From Cedecea sp000277545 (GTDB taxonomy: Bacteria; Pseudomonadota; Gammaproteobacteria; Enterobacterales; Enterobacteriaceae): 64,000 nucleotides of DNA. The position numbers and the translations under genes are program-made. Each line of letters opens with the position of its first letter. The first letter of the stretch is position 1. Location: NCBI GenBank assembly GCA_050847315.1, contig CP193791.1. The stretch is one strand, 5' to 3'. Below are positions 43,650 to 52,363 of the stretch, piece by piece. The notes under the pieces were generated by a model. That model saw only the letters and a program-made list of their open reading frames with translations. It was not told the origin of the DNA and did no database searches.

Positions 43650-44504
43650 ATGACCCGGCGTAATTTCCCCCTAAATACTCTCGATGCTTTTCTGGTCACG
43701 GCCAGGCACCTGAACCTCACCCGGGCGGCAAAAGAGCTTTGCCTGACCCAGGGCGCCGTCAGCCGTAAAATTGCGGCGCTGGAGCAGTGGCTGGGGTTCG
43801 CGCTTTTTGAGCGCCATGCACGCGGATTACGCCTCACGCCCCAGGGCAGCGCCCTGCTGCCCGACCTCCAGAACGCCTTTAACACGCTGCTGGACGTGGC
43901 CGACCGGGCCTGCCATAAGCCTGAGATTATTCGTCTTAAGGCCCCCACCTGCGCCATGCGCTGGCTGGTGCCGAAGCTGATTCAGCTTGAGCAGCGTATG
44001 CCGGAGATCCAGGTTGCGTTAACCACGACCGTGGAGCACGGCGTCAATTTCAAAAACGAGCCGTTTGATGCCGCCATTGTGTTTGGTCAGCAGGCCAAAA
44101 GCGGCGCGCTGCTGTTTGAAGAGAGTCTGACGCCGGTTATCTGTCAGGCGTTGCTTCCGCCGGAGACGAGCAACTGGGAGCGGCTGACCTTTTTGCACCC
44201 GACTCGCGATCGTACCGACTGGTCATTATGGCTTGGAAAGAACCCTTCACCGCCTTGGCTGGCGATGCAGAAAAATCAGCATTTCGACACCATGGATCTG
44301 GCGATCAGCGCCGCTATTCAGGGGTTTGGGATAGCCATCGCAGACGAAACGCTGGTGGCCGAAGATCTTCGTACCGGGCGGTTAGTGCGGCCTTTTACCG
44401 GGAGCGTAAAAACCGGGGCCAGTTACAGGCTGGCGGTGAAGCCCGGCAGCGAAGGCGCCGCCGGGCTGGAGGCCTTTTGCAATGCGTTACTCAGTCCAGG
44501 CTGA
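43650..44504 (+). CDS. LysR-family regulator (GcvA-like)
   Basis: 284 residues from ATG 43650, eight bases after GGAGAG. N-terminal winged HTH (NTLDAFLVTARHLNLTRAAKELCLTQGAVSRKIAALEQWLG, residues about 9-49), then a LysR substrate domain of the GcvA type (RLKAPTCAMRWLVPKLIQLEQRMPEIQV). Divergent from the YbdL-like and binding-protein genes, which it probably controls. The end overlaps the convergent esterase gene by 14 bp. Confidence 0.87.
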   Translation: MTRRNFPLNTLDAFLVTARHLNLTRAAKELCLTQGAVSRKIAALEQWLGFALFERHARGLRLTPQGSALLPDLQNAFNTLLDVADRACHKPEIIRLKAPTCAMRWLVPKLIQLEQRMPEIQVALTTTVEHGVNFKNEPFDAAIVFGQQAKSGALLFEESLTPVICQALLPPETSNWERLTFLHPTRDRTDWSLWLGKNPSPPWLAMQKNQHFDTMDLAISAAIQGFGIAIADETLVAEDLRTGRLVRPFTGSVKTGASYRLAVKPGSEGAAGLEAFCNALLSPG

Positions 44505-45993
44505 CGTGGTGTTTCATCACTCGCTTAAATAACTGCATTCTCAGCCGCATAAAGCGATTTTCGACTTTAAACTGCGCCCGCAGATGAACGCCCAGCCGCA
44601 GCGTGCGGTCCCGCCCTTTGGTGCTGGCAGGCCAGCTTAACGGCCCAGGTAACGCTTTGCTATGCGCCCTGGCGCTGCGGGCGAAGCTGACCCAATAATC
44701 GCCAATCTGAGCGGCAAACTGCAGGTCGCGTTCAGTCACATATTCACTGGCAGGCGGGGAAAGCTGCAGCGTGTTAAAGACATAAGCCACTTCGTTGCCG
44801 TGCCAGGTGCCGTTGGCGTAGGTTTCACGCTCGGCCTCCGCCACGTAGTCAAAATAATACCGCCAGCAGGGCTGGCCTGCGCGCTGCTGCGCCTGCATCA
44901 CCACAAACCCCAGCGTGGTAAAGGCCATGTCCCGGCACACCTGACGGCCCAGCTCAGCGTCACCCTTAACGCCGGGATACAGCAATTTGATAAGCCCCAG
45001 ACCGAGACGCTTTTCCCGGCGCAGAAGCGCAACCTGCCCGGCGGGATCTATCCCGAAGTAGCTCAGCACGCTCGCCTCATCGCTGTTGCTGCCCACCATC
45101 AGCGGCATCCGGTGCTGTCGTGCGGCAAAAAACGTGTCCAGCATGGGTTCAGGCAAAACAATATCGCCGCTGATGGGCGTCGGCCCGATGTTTAGCGGGG
45201 CTTCCAGCGCCCATAATTCACTGGCGGGAAGGGAACGCAGCGCTTCAGCGTTCGCATTCTTCAGCCCAAAATGTTCTGCCACCGCCACGCCGCGCTTCAA
45301 CGCTTTACGGCGATCGACATCCGGCAGCGTGTAGGCGCTTTGTATAATCCCCTTGTGGAACAGGCCACTGGCTAAAGGCGATGCCAGCAGAGAAAGCACG
45401 CTGCGGGCGCCTGCTGACTCGCCAAACAGCGTGACGTTGCTGGCGTCTCCGCCAAAAGCAGCGATGTTGGCCTGCACCCACTTCAGCGCGGCAATCTGAT
45501 CGAGCAAGGCAAAGTTGTGGATCGGCCCAGCCGGATTTTCTTCATCCAATGCGGGATGAGCAAAAAAGCCCAGATGCCCAAGCCGGTAGTTCACCGTCAC
45601 TAACACCACGCCCCGCGAGGCCAGCGCGGCGCCATCATATGGAGGTAAAGAACCGGCTCCAATGGTGTAGCCGCCCCCGTGCAGCCAGACCATCACCGGC
45701 AAGGGTTTGCCCGTTCGCCGGGCGGGAGTCCAGATATTGAGGTAAAGGCAGTCTTCTGAAAACTGGCCCGGATCGCCGCCGCCGACGGCTTTGCAGTATT
45801 CCAGGCTTTGCCAACAGGCCTGAGCGAAGGTATCGGCGACGCGAATACCTTGCCAGTTTTCTGGCGGCTGAGGCGCTCGCCAGCGCAGGTTTCCAGTGGG
45901 AGGCATGGCAAAGGGAATACCGCGATACACCGCAATATCCCCCTGAAGGACGCCGCTCAGTTGACCCTGAGCGACGTTAACAACGTGTTCCAT
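44491..45993 (-). CDS. Type B carboxylesterase
   Basis: 500 residues from ATG 45993, which follows AAGGAACAGCAG; ATG 46050 would overlap ydcJ. Alpha/beta hydrolase of the para-nitrobenzyl esterase family: VYRGIPFAMPPTGNLRWRAPQ, SEDCLYLNIWTP, oxyanion hole WLHGGGYTIGAG and nucleophile elbow FGESAGA (Ser near 193). No signal peptide, so cytosolic. Natural substrate unknown. It lies between the LysR-type gene and ydcJ. Confidence 0.88.
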   Translation of the reverse strand: MEHVVNVAQGQLSGVLQGDIAVYRGIPFAMPPTGNLRWRAPQPPENWQGIRVADTFAQACWQSLEYCKAVGGGDPGQFSEDCLYLNIWTPARRTGKPLPVMVWLHGGGYTIGAGSLPPYDGAALASRGVVLVTVNYRLGHLGFFAHPALDEENPAGPIHNFALLDQIAALKWVQANIAAFGGDASNVTLFGESAGARSVLSLLASPLASGLFHKGIIQSAYTLPDVDRRKALKRGVAVAEHFGLKNANAEALRSLPASELWALEAPLNIGPTPISGDIVLPEPMLDTFFAARQHRMPLMVGSNSDEASVLSYFGIDPAGQVALLRREKRLGLGLIKLLYPGVKGDAELGRQVCRDMAFTTLGFVVMQAQQRAGQPCWRYYFDYVAEAERETYANGTWHGNEVAYVFNTLQLSPPASEYVTERDLQFAAQIGDYWVSFARSARAHSKALPGPLSWPASTKGRDRTLRLGVHLRAQFKVENRFMRLRMQLFKRVMKHHVSLD

Positions 45994-46034
45994 CTGCTGT
46001 TCCTTGTAGCTGACATCCCAGCAGGGTAACGCGT

Positions 46035-47378
46035 TTACAATAAACCGCAACGGCGTTTGCTGCGATCCTCCGCCTGTTGATAAAGGCTGAATTCATCGGC
46101 CACCGCCGCACCCAGCGCCATTTCGAACTCGCTGCGGCTGGAGTGCCCGTGCTGTCGCTGGCCACCGTCGCTGCCTAAATTTGACTGGAAGATGCCCGCG
46201 GCGCTAACCGGCAGGAAATCTTCATAGATGATAGGCTGGGCGATGAGCCAGCCGCGCTCAATCAACAACTGCGGATCGTCGCCTGGTTTGATGGACTGGC
46301 GATGCATGTCGCCCACCGGCGTCAGGCGGTAGCGAAAATAGGCCAGTCCCTGGCGACGAAGCAGTGCGTCGCTGTCCGGGAAGCGGCTGAAGACTTCCTG
46401 CAAATGCTGCTGATGACTTAGGTTGTCCTTGCCGTTTCCCGCTTCGAGCAATAATTCATCATACAGCGCGCGGCCTTTAGGCGTCAGCGCCACGCCGCGC
46501 TGCTCAATCTCACCAAATCGGGCGGTGTGCGTGCCGTGGTGCTCACCGGCAAACAAAATAGGCTCTTCCAGCGCTTTAAAACTGGTCTGACGCAGCAAAA
46601 TGGGGCGTTCACGGCGAGGTGGGCCTTCAATAATGGCTTTGGGCGAGATGCCCCGCTCCGGCATCATCGCCTGAACGCGGTCGATATCCAGCGTGCGCGG
46701 CGTGAGATGGTTAATGTGGCAGCCACGGAAGCAAACCACATCGGCGATCAGGCGATGTTCGTCGTGCAGGGCGCGGTAAGTGTCGGCGTCAACCGTGGCA
46801 TGCTGATGCCAGCGGAAGGTTTCCAGCGCTTCGGCCACAAAGGTGTTCGCCTCTGCCTCGCTGAATCCGCCCTGCCTGTCGTGGAGATCGAGCATTTCGC
46901 GGCAGCGGGGAGTGAAAATGTCGCGTTTATCGAGGATTGCGGCTGCGCGAGCCCTTAGCGTCGGATTGTCGATAAGCTCCAGACGCAATAAAGAGGTAAA
47001 CACGCGGAAAGGATTTCGCGCCAGCGCCTGGTCGTCAATCGGGCGGAAAGCGGTGGAATGTACCGGTACCCCGGCCTGGGAAAGATCGTAATAACCCACC
47101 GGATGCATGCCCATCACCGCGAAAATTCGCTTCAGCACCGCCAGCTCTTCGGCCTTACCTACGCGAATCGCGCCGTGGCGCTCTACGTTTAACCTTGCCA
47201 GCTCGTCAGCATTTTCGAGCTGCTGGTGCAGCTCAGGATCGTGTTCCAGCACGGCCAGGTTTACATCCGCCACCAGTTCTAACAGCGTGCCGTACTGCGG
47301 AACTTCTTGCTGGTACATCGCCGACATAGCTTGCGAAAATTTGTCCCGAATCTCATCGGCCGTGAGGGTGTTCGCCAT
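46035..47378 (-). CDS. ydcJ: YdcJ, HglS-family 2-oxoadipate dioxygenase/decarboxylase
   Basis: 447 residues, the same length as E. coli YdcJ and close in sequence (SAMYQQEVPQYGTLLELVADVNLAVLE, AGVPVHSTAFRPIDD, CHINHLTPRTLDIDRVQ, RREV/RRERPILLRQTSFKALEE). DUF1338; a Pseudomonas homologue (HglS) makes D-2-hydroxyglutarate from 2-oxoadipate in lysine breakdown (family knowledge). The HINH pair is likely in the metal site. Divergent from ydcI. Confidence 0.92.
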   Translation of the reverse strand: MANTLTADEIRDKFSQAMSAMYQQEVPQYGTLLELVADVNLAVLEHDPELHQQLENADELARLNVERHGAIRVGKAEELAVLKRIFAVMGMHPVGYYDLSQAGVPVHSTAFRPIDDQALARNPFRVFTSLLRLELIDNPTLRARAAAILDKRDIFTPRCREMLDLHDRQGGFSEAEANTFVAEALETFRWHQHATVDADTYRALHDEHRLIADVVCFRGCHINHLTPRTLDIDRVQAMMPERGISPKAIIEGPPRRERPILLRQTSFKALEEPILFAGEHHGTHTARFGEIEQRGVALTPKGRALYDELLLEAGNGKDNLSHQQHLQEVFSRFPDSDALLRRQGLAYFRYRLTPVGDMHRQSIKPGDDPQLLIERGWLIAQPIIYEDFLPVSAAGIFQSNLGSDGGQRQHGHSSRSEFEMALGAAVADEFSLYQQAEDRSKRRCGLL

Positions 47379-47756
47379 GATGTCATGCCTCCAGTGGATA
47401 GTGCTGAAAGCGTAGAACCTGGTGGATCACTTATCAGGAAGAATTTCCATTTTGTGATCTGCTTTGCAGCACCTAAAAAGTAATTTTTTCAGCACATTAC
47501 ATAACGCAGCGTTATGCAGAATGCCTACCACAAAGAGTATAAATTAACAAAAAATTAACTAAAACAGGCCGCGTTAAAATCTGCAGATCGGCATCACTTT
47601 TCAGCAAAATAGCGCCCTTTTGTCGAAAAAATCTTCTCTGATTTAAAGTGGTTATGTGCCTGGCCATAACAAAATGTTAATAATATTTTGCAATGAAGTT
47701 ATCAAAATTCAACACCGAGGCTTGTCAGCGAAGCCGGACTGTTTTTAACATTGCTT
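47379..47756. other. Divergent ydcJ-ydcI control region
   Basis: 378 bp, AT-rich, no gene. It holds a perfect palindrome CATAACGC-A-GCGTTATG at 47500-47516 and a second pair GTTATG/CATAAC at 47651-47670 (8-bp spacer), built on the same half-site CATAAC. A TGTGATCTG half-site near 47454 could be a weak CRP site. YdcI is the likely binder of the CATAAC elements. Confidence 0.55.
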
Positions 47757-48680
47757 ATGGAAAAAAATGGTCTCTTCAGTCAGCGCATTCGCTTGCGCCA
47801 TTTACATACTTTCGTGGCCGTCGCTCAGCAGGGAACACTGGGTCGCGCGGCTGAAACTCTTAACCTGAGCCAGCCGGCGCTCTCCAAAACCCTCAATGAG
47901 CTGGAGCAGCTTACCGGCACACGTCTGTTCGAACGCGGGCGGTTAGGCGCTCAGCTAACGCTCACCGGCGAGCAGTTTTTAACCCATGCGGTAAAAGTGC
48001 TTGATGCCCTGAATCATGCCGGGCAGTCGTTTGTACGCCGGGAAGACCGGCCTTCTGATGTGATACGGATTGGCGCGCTGCCTACCGCCGCGCTGGGTAT
48101 TTTACCGGCGGTGATCGGCGAGTTTCATAGGCAGCAGAGCGACGTCACCCTGCAGGTTGGCACCATGAATAACACCATGCTGCTGGCGGGATTGAAGTCC
48201 GGGGAACTGGATTTAGGCATCGGGCGCATGTCCGATCCTGAGCTAATGACGGGCCTGAACTATGAACTGCTGTTCCTTGAGTCTCTCAAGCTGGTTGTTC
48301 ACCCTAACCACCCGCTGCTGCATGAAAATATTACCCTTAGCCGGGTGATGGAATGGCCCGCGGTGGTCTCCCCTCAGGGCACGGTGCCACGCGATAACGC
48401 GGAATCTCTGCTCGCGTCACAGGGCTGCAAGCTGCCTTCAACCTGCATCGAAACGCTGTCGGCTTCGCTCTCCCGTCAGCTGACCGTCGACTACAACTAT
48501 GTCTGGTTTGTGCCTTCCGGCGCGGTGAAGGACGATTTGCGCCAGGGCACGCTGACCGCGCTTCCTGTCCCGATTCCGGGCGTCGGGGAACCTATCGGGA
48601 TCCTTACGCGGGTGGACACTCAGCTCTCAACGGCTGCGCAAATTCTGCTGTCGTCGATTCGTAAATCAATGCCGTCCTGA
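47757..48680 (+). CDS. ydcI: YdcI, LysR-family regulator
   Basis: 307 residues from ATG 47757 (MEKNGLFSQRIRLRHLHTFVAVAQQ), as in E. coli; an ATG two codons earlier is possible. HTH about 15-60 (GTLGRAAETLNLSQPALSKTLNELE), LysR effector domain with IRIGALPTAALGILPAVIG. Known in Salmonella/E. coli as a conserved regulator linked to stress and acid response. It sits next to ydcJ as in E. coli. Confidence 0.94.
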   Translation: MEKNGLFSQRIRLRHLHTFVAVAQQGTLGRAAETLNLSQPALSKTLNELEQLTGTRLFERGRLGAQLTLTGEQFLTHAVKVLDALNHAGQSFVRREDRPSDVIRIGALPTAALGILPAVIGEFHRQQSDVTLQVGTMNNTMLLAGLKSGELDLGIGRMSDPELMTGLNYELLFLESLKLVVHPNHPLLHENITLSRVMEWPAVVSPQGTVPRDNAESLLASQGCKLPSTCIETLSASLSRQLTVDYNYVWFVPSGAVKDDLRQGTLTALPVPIPGVGEPIGILTRVDTQLSTAAQILLSSIRKSMPS

Positions 48681-48704
48681 GGGAGCTCGCCGCCATCCCG
48701 CCGC

Positions 48705-49268
48705 TCAGCGGCTTCTTTTGGCGTGTTTCTCCCAGGTTTCCAGTTTGGCCTGCTCTGATTTTTTTAAAGCAACATAGCAGGCCCCGCTTCCGCCGTGGTG
48801 CGGCATCGCCACGCAAAAAGCCTGCACTTCGTCAAACTCGGCCAGCCAGCGCCCAAGGAAGCTACGCACCACGTTGGCATGGGATTTATCTTCTCGTCCT
48901 TTGCCGTGCACGATGAGCACATTACGCAGGCCATCCTGCTTAGCCTGCATAATGTAGGCAAACAACATCTGCCGGCAGCGCTCCACGGGCTGGCGGAGCA
49001 GATTAAGACTTGCCTGCTGGCCGTATTTTCCGAGCCGGAGCTTGTCCAGGACGCCGCTCTGCAGACCCTCTCGCTTGTACTCCAGCGGCGTGTCGAGGGG
49101 AATGATGTCCAAAAAGTCGGTGGTGAGAAAGTTGTCCAGTTGGATGGGGTCTGGCTTCACGCCAATGTGCTCTTTCTGAGGTTTGATCCACTGGCTGTCC
49201 GCACAGTTTTTCAGCGGTTTGACATCCTCCATGGCGTCAAGAAACAGCGATTTGTCGTCAAGGTTCAT
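48705..49268 (-). CDS. smrA: SmrA, Smr-domain DNA endonuclease
   Basis: 187 residues from ATG 49268 (MNLDDKSLFLDAMEDV), exactly the E. coli YdaL/SmrA length. The Smr domain occupies about 85-180: LNLLRQPVERCRQMLFAYI, VLIVHGKGREDKSHANVVRSFLGRWL, AMPHHGGSGACYVALKK. Nicking endonuclease activity is known for E. coli SmrA. Convergent with ydcI, 24 bp apart. Confidence 0.94.
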   Translation of the reverse strand: MNLDDKSLFLDAMEDVKPLKNCADSQWIKPQKEHIGVKPDPIQLDNFLTTDFLDIIPLDTPLEYKREGLQSGVLDKLRLGKYGQQASLNLLRQPVERCRQMLFAYIMQAKQDGLRNVLIVHGKGREDKSHANVVRSFLGRWLAEFDEVQAFCVAMPHHGGSGACYVALKKSEQAKLETWEKHAKRSR

Positions 49269-49706
49269 GGTCAATCCTCCTGAGTTAGCTGCCGCTACTA
49301 TAACCCCGCCCTGCCTGAGGCTCAACGGGACAGCCGTGGGAGATATTCCAGAATAGTTGGCAAATTATTTATGTCACCGGATCTTTAAAATGAAAATATA
49401 AAGTTTGCATTTACGTTAAAAAAAGGTAAATCAAATAACCGTAAAAGAAATTATTATTCCCTTCACCGGGGAAATAATCACCGCCGCAATCAGACGGTCA
49501 GTCGCTAACTATTTCGGGCAATGAGTCAGGGAAGTTATCAAACTTTTTTCTCCACGTCCGGCCATTATTTTCCGTCTTCGCCTGGAAATTTAGATGCGGT
49601 GATAATCCTTTTGAGGTCTGGCTGACGCGGTTGGGGGCATGTTATCTTTTCAGACTCAAAATGGGCCGCGCATTCGTTCAGGCCTGACAAAAAACGGAGT
49701 AATACC
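49269..49706. other. smrA-ogt intergenic region
   Basis: 438 bp with no credible gene. AT-rich from about 49360 to 49460, with a weak stem ATTATTCCC/GGGGAAATAAT near 49453-49473. In E. coli the abg genes lie between ogt and smrA; they are absent here. Confidence 0.45.
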
Positions 49707-50222
49707 GTGCTGACAATACTGGAAGATAAGATTGACACCCCGCTTGGGCCGCTGTGGATCTTGTGCGACGAACAATTCAGGCTTCGGGCCGTGGAATGGG
49801 AAGAACACAGCGACCGCATGGAGCAGCTGTTGAATATTCACTATGGGAAACAAGGGTTTCAACGCGTCAGCAGTCGTAACCCTGGGGGCCTTAGTGACAA
49901 GCTGCGTGACTATTTTGCTGGCGATCTGGCGGTGATCGATACTCTGCCCACGGCGACGGCTGGCACGGATTTCCAGCGTCAGGTTTGGCAGGCTTTGCGC
50001 GATATCCCCTGTGGACGAGTGATGCATTATGGCGAACTGGCAGAACAGCTAGGCCGCGCCGGGGCCGCTCGCGCTGTCGGCGCCGCGAACGGCTCAAACC
50101 CGGTGAGCATTGTGGTGCCGTGCCATCGCGTCATTGGTCGAAACGGCACGATGACCGGGTATGCAGGCGGCGTGGCGCGGAAAGAGTGGCTGCTGCACCA
50201 TGAAGGTTATTTATTACTGTGA
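49707..50222 (+). CDS. ogt: Ogt, methylated-DNA-protein-cysteine methyltransferase
   Basis: 171 residues, as in E. coli. GTG start at 49707, with ACGGAG seven bases before it. Active site VVPCHRVIG (Cys139), preceded by RAVGAANGSNPVSI. Repairs O6-alkylguanine by taking the alkyl group onto its own cysteine. Confidence 0.95.
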   Translation: MLTILEDKIDTPLGPLWILCDEQFRLRAVEWEEHSDRMEQLLNIHYGKQGFQRVSSRNPGGLSDKLRDYFAGDLAVIDTLPTATAGTDFQRQVWQALRDIPCGRVMHYGELAEQLGRAGAARAVGAANGSNPVSIVVPCHRVIGRNGTMTGYAGGVARKEWLLHHEGYLLL

Positions 50223-50381
50223 TGGTGCCAAAAGTGCGGCTATTTATTCCAAAAAAGAGTAGCTGCATTTTAATGTTTCAGGGAATTCAACAAGATGAAG
50301 ACCCTTTTTTAACCCCCTCCCTTTATTATTGTCCGAATAACGTTCTGCCAGACTTACCTGATCGCGAAAAAGATGTTAAAA

Positions 50382-50395
50382 TTGACCAATATCAA
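50382..50395. promoter_or_regulatory. FNR autoregulatory site
   Basis: TTGAC-CAAT-ATCAA against the FNR consensus TTGAT-N4-ATCAA, one mismatch, 20 bp before the fnr start codon. The same site is known at E. coli fnr, where it gives anaerobic self-repression. Confidence 0.85.
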
Positions 50396-50414
50396 TTACG
50401 GTCCGAGCATATCT

Positions 50415-51167
50415 ATGATCCCTGAAAAGCGTATTATTCGACGAATTCAGTCTGGCGGTTGTGCTATCCATTGTCAGGATTGCAGCATCAGTCAATTATG
50501 CATCCCCTTCACGCTTAATGAGCATGAACTCGATCAGCTTGATAATATCATCGAGCGTAAAAAGCCGATTCAAAAGGGTCAAACCCTGTTTAAAGCAGGT
50601 GATGAACTGAAATCGCTGTACGCTATTCGCTCTGGCACCATCAAAAGCTACACCATTACCGAGCAAGGCGATGAGCAAATCACCGGTTTCCACCTCGCGG
50701 GCGACCTGGTCGGCTTCGACGCCATCGGCACTGGCCATCATCCGAGCTTTGCTCAGGCACTCGAAACGTCGATGGTTTGTGAAATCCCGTTTGAAACGCT
50801 CGACGATTTGTCCGGTAAAATGCCGAGCCTGCGCCAGCAGATGATGCGCCTGATGAGCGGCGAAATTAAAGGCGATCAGGACATGATTTTGCTGCTGTCC
50901 AAAAAGAATGCCGAAGAGCGCCTGGCGGCGTTTATATACAATCTTTCTCGCCGCTTTGCGCAGCGCGGTTTCTCACCGCGTGAGTTCCGCCTGACCATGA
51001 CCCGTGGCGATATCGGTAACTACCTGGGCCTGACGGTAGAAACTATCAGCCGCCTGCTGGGTCGCTTCCAGAAAAACGGTATGCTGGCGGTGAAAGGCAA
51101 GTACATCACTATTGAGAATATCGATCTGTTATCCGACCTCGCGGGCCAGTCGCGCAGCGTTGCCTGA
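50415..51167 (+). CDS. fnr: FNR global anaerobic regulator
   Basis: 250 residues from ATG 50415 (MIPEKRIIRRIQSGG), identical in length to E. coli FNR; the in-frame ATG at 50373 lies in the promoter. C20, C23 and C29 (CQDCSISQLC) and C122 (MVCEIPFE) ligate the oxygen-sensing [4Fe-4S] cluster. cNMP-like sensor domain, long dimer helix, then HTH with ETISRLLGRFQ (E209/S212/R213-type recognition residues). Preceded by ogt as in E. coli, followed by uspE. Confidence 0.97.
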   Translation: MIPEKRIIRRIQSGGCAIHCQDCSISQLCIPFTLNEHELDQLDNIIERKKPIQKGQTLFKAGDELKSLYAIRSGTIKSYTITEQGDEQITGFHLAGDLVGFDAIGTGHHPSFAQALETSMVCEIPFETLDDLSGKMPSLRQQMMRLMSGEIKGDQDMILLLSKKNAEERLAAFIYNLSRRFAQRGFSPREFRLTMTRGDIGNYLGLTVETISRLLGRFQKNGMLAVKGKYITIENIDLLSDLAGQSRSVA

Positions 51168-51181
51168 TAACCCTCCCCTTT

Positions 51182-51216
51182 GCCGGATCGGCTTTTATCC
51201 CTTTTATTGATCCGGC
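51182..51216 (+). terminator. Hairpin after fnr
   Basis: GCCGGATC (51182-51189) and GATCCGGC (51209-51216), a perfect 8-bp stem with a 19-nt loop and no strong T-run after it. Possibly a weak terminator or 3'-end structure of the fnr message. Confidence 0.45.
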
Positions 51217-51300
51217 AAGGGCTCTTCACCTGTTTCATTCCTTTCTTATGGGTTAATCTTACTTCACAGACTGTGGTTAAGCAGTTGTAAGGAGACCTGT

Positions 51301-52251
51301 ATGGCAAACTACCAAAACATGCTAGTCGCGATTGATCCTAATCAGGACGATCAGCCTGCCCTGCGGCGCGCTGTTTATTTGCATCAACGGATTGGCGGCA
51401 GGATCAAAGCCTTCCTGCCTATCTATGATTTTTCCTACGAAATGACCACGCTTCTGTCCCCCGATGAACGCACCGCAATGCGCAAAGGGGTTATCAGCCA
51501 GCGCACGGCCTGGATTAAGCAACAGGCGCAGTACTATATCGAAGCCGGTATTCCTATTGATATCAAGGTGGTGTGGCATAACCGCCCGTTCGAAGCCATT
51601 ATCCAGGAAGTGATCGCCGGCGGGCACGATCTGCTGCTAAAAATGGCGCACCAGCATGACAAACTGGAAGCCGTGATTTTCACTCCAACCGACTGGCATT
51701 TGCTGCGTAAATGCCCCTGCCCGGTGTGGATGGTCAAAGACCAGCCGTGGCCGGAAGGCGGCAAGGCGCTGGTGGCGGTGAACCTTGCCAGCGAAGAGCT
51801 TTACCACAACGCGCTGAATGAAAAACTGGTGAGAGAGACGCTGAAGCTGGCGGATGATGTCAACCATACCGAAGTTCACCTGATTGGCGCGTATCCGGTT
51901 ACCCCCATCAACATTGCCATTGAGCTGCCTGATTTTGATCCGAGCGTGTATAACGACGCCATTCGCGGCCAGCATCTGGTGGCCATGAAGGCGCTGCGTC
52001 AGAAATACGGCATTGATGAAAAGATGACGCACGTCGAGAAAGGCCTGCCGGAAGAGGTGATCCCTGACCTGGCCGAGCATCTTCAGGCCGGGATTGTGGT
52101 ACTCGGCACCGTCGGGCGAACGGGACTTTCCGCAGCGTTTCTGGGCAACACCGCTGAACAGGTTATCGACCATTTGCGCTGTGATTTATTGGTGATAAAA
52201 CCGGACGATTACCAGACGCCGGTTGAGATGGACGACCCGGAAGACGACTGA
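51301..52251 (+). CDS. uspE: UspE, tandem universal stress protein
   Basis: 316 residues with two Usp domains (about 3-150 and 158-305). The second has GIVVLGTVGRTGLSAAFLGNTAEQVIDHLRCDLLVIKP, the G-2x-G-9x-G-(S/T)-like nucleotide motif. AAGGAGACCTGT precedes the ATG. Next to fnr as in E. coli. Confidence 0.95.
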   Translation: MANYQNMLVAIDPNQDDQPALRRAVYLHQRIGGRIKAFLPIYDFSYEMTTLLSPDERTAMRKGVISQRTAWIKQQAQYYIEAGIPIDIKVVWHNRPFEAIIQEVIAGGHDLLLKMAHQHDKLEAVIFTPTDWHLLRKCPCPVWMVKDQPWPEGGKALVAVNLASEELYHNALNEKLVRETLKLADDVNHTEVHLIGAYPVTPINIAIELPDFDPSVYNDAIRGQHLVAMKALRQKYGIDEKMTHVEKGLPEEVIPDLAEHLQAGIVVLGTVGRTGLSAAFLGNTAEQVIDHLRCDLLVIKPDDYQTPVEMDDPEDD

Positions 52252-52271
52252 TGTGGCCATCCATTCAGGCA

Positions 52272-52306
52272 AAAAACCCCGCAGTCCATTTACCTGCGGG
52301 GTTTTT
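52272..52306. terminator. Terminator between uspE and the antiporter gene
   Basis: AAAAACCCCGCAG (52272-52284) and CTGCGGGGTTTTT (52294-52306), a perfect 13-bp stem with 9-nt loop. It ends uspE and, being symmetrical, may also stop the convergent antiporter transcript. Confidence 0.9.
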
Positions 52307-52363
52307 ATTGGTCAGTGGCTGGAGCCGAATACGTTCCAGCTATTCTGCCCGAGCACGGGCCTT

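Noticed and set aside
50219..50425. 68-codon frame between ogt and fnr
   Set aside because: Overlaps the FNR site and fnr start; no ribosome site or family.
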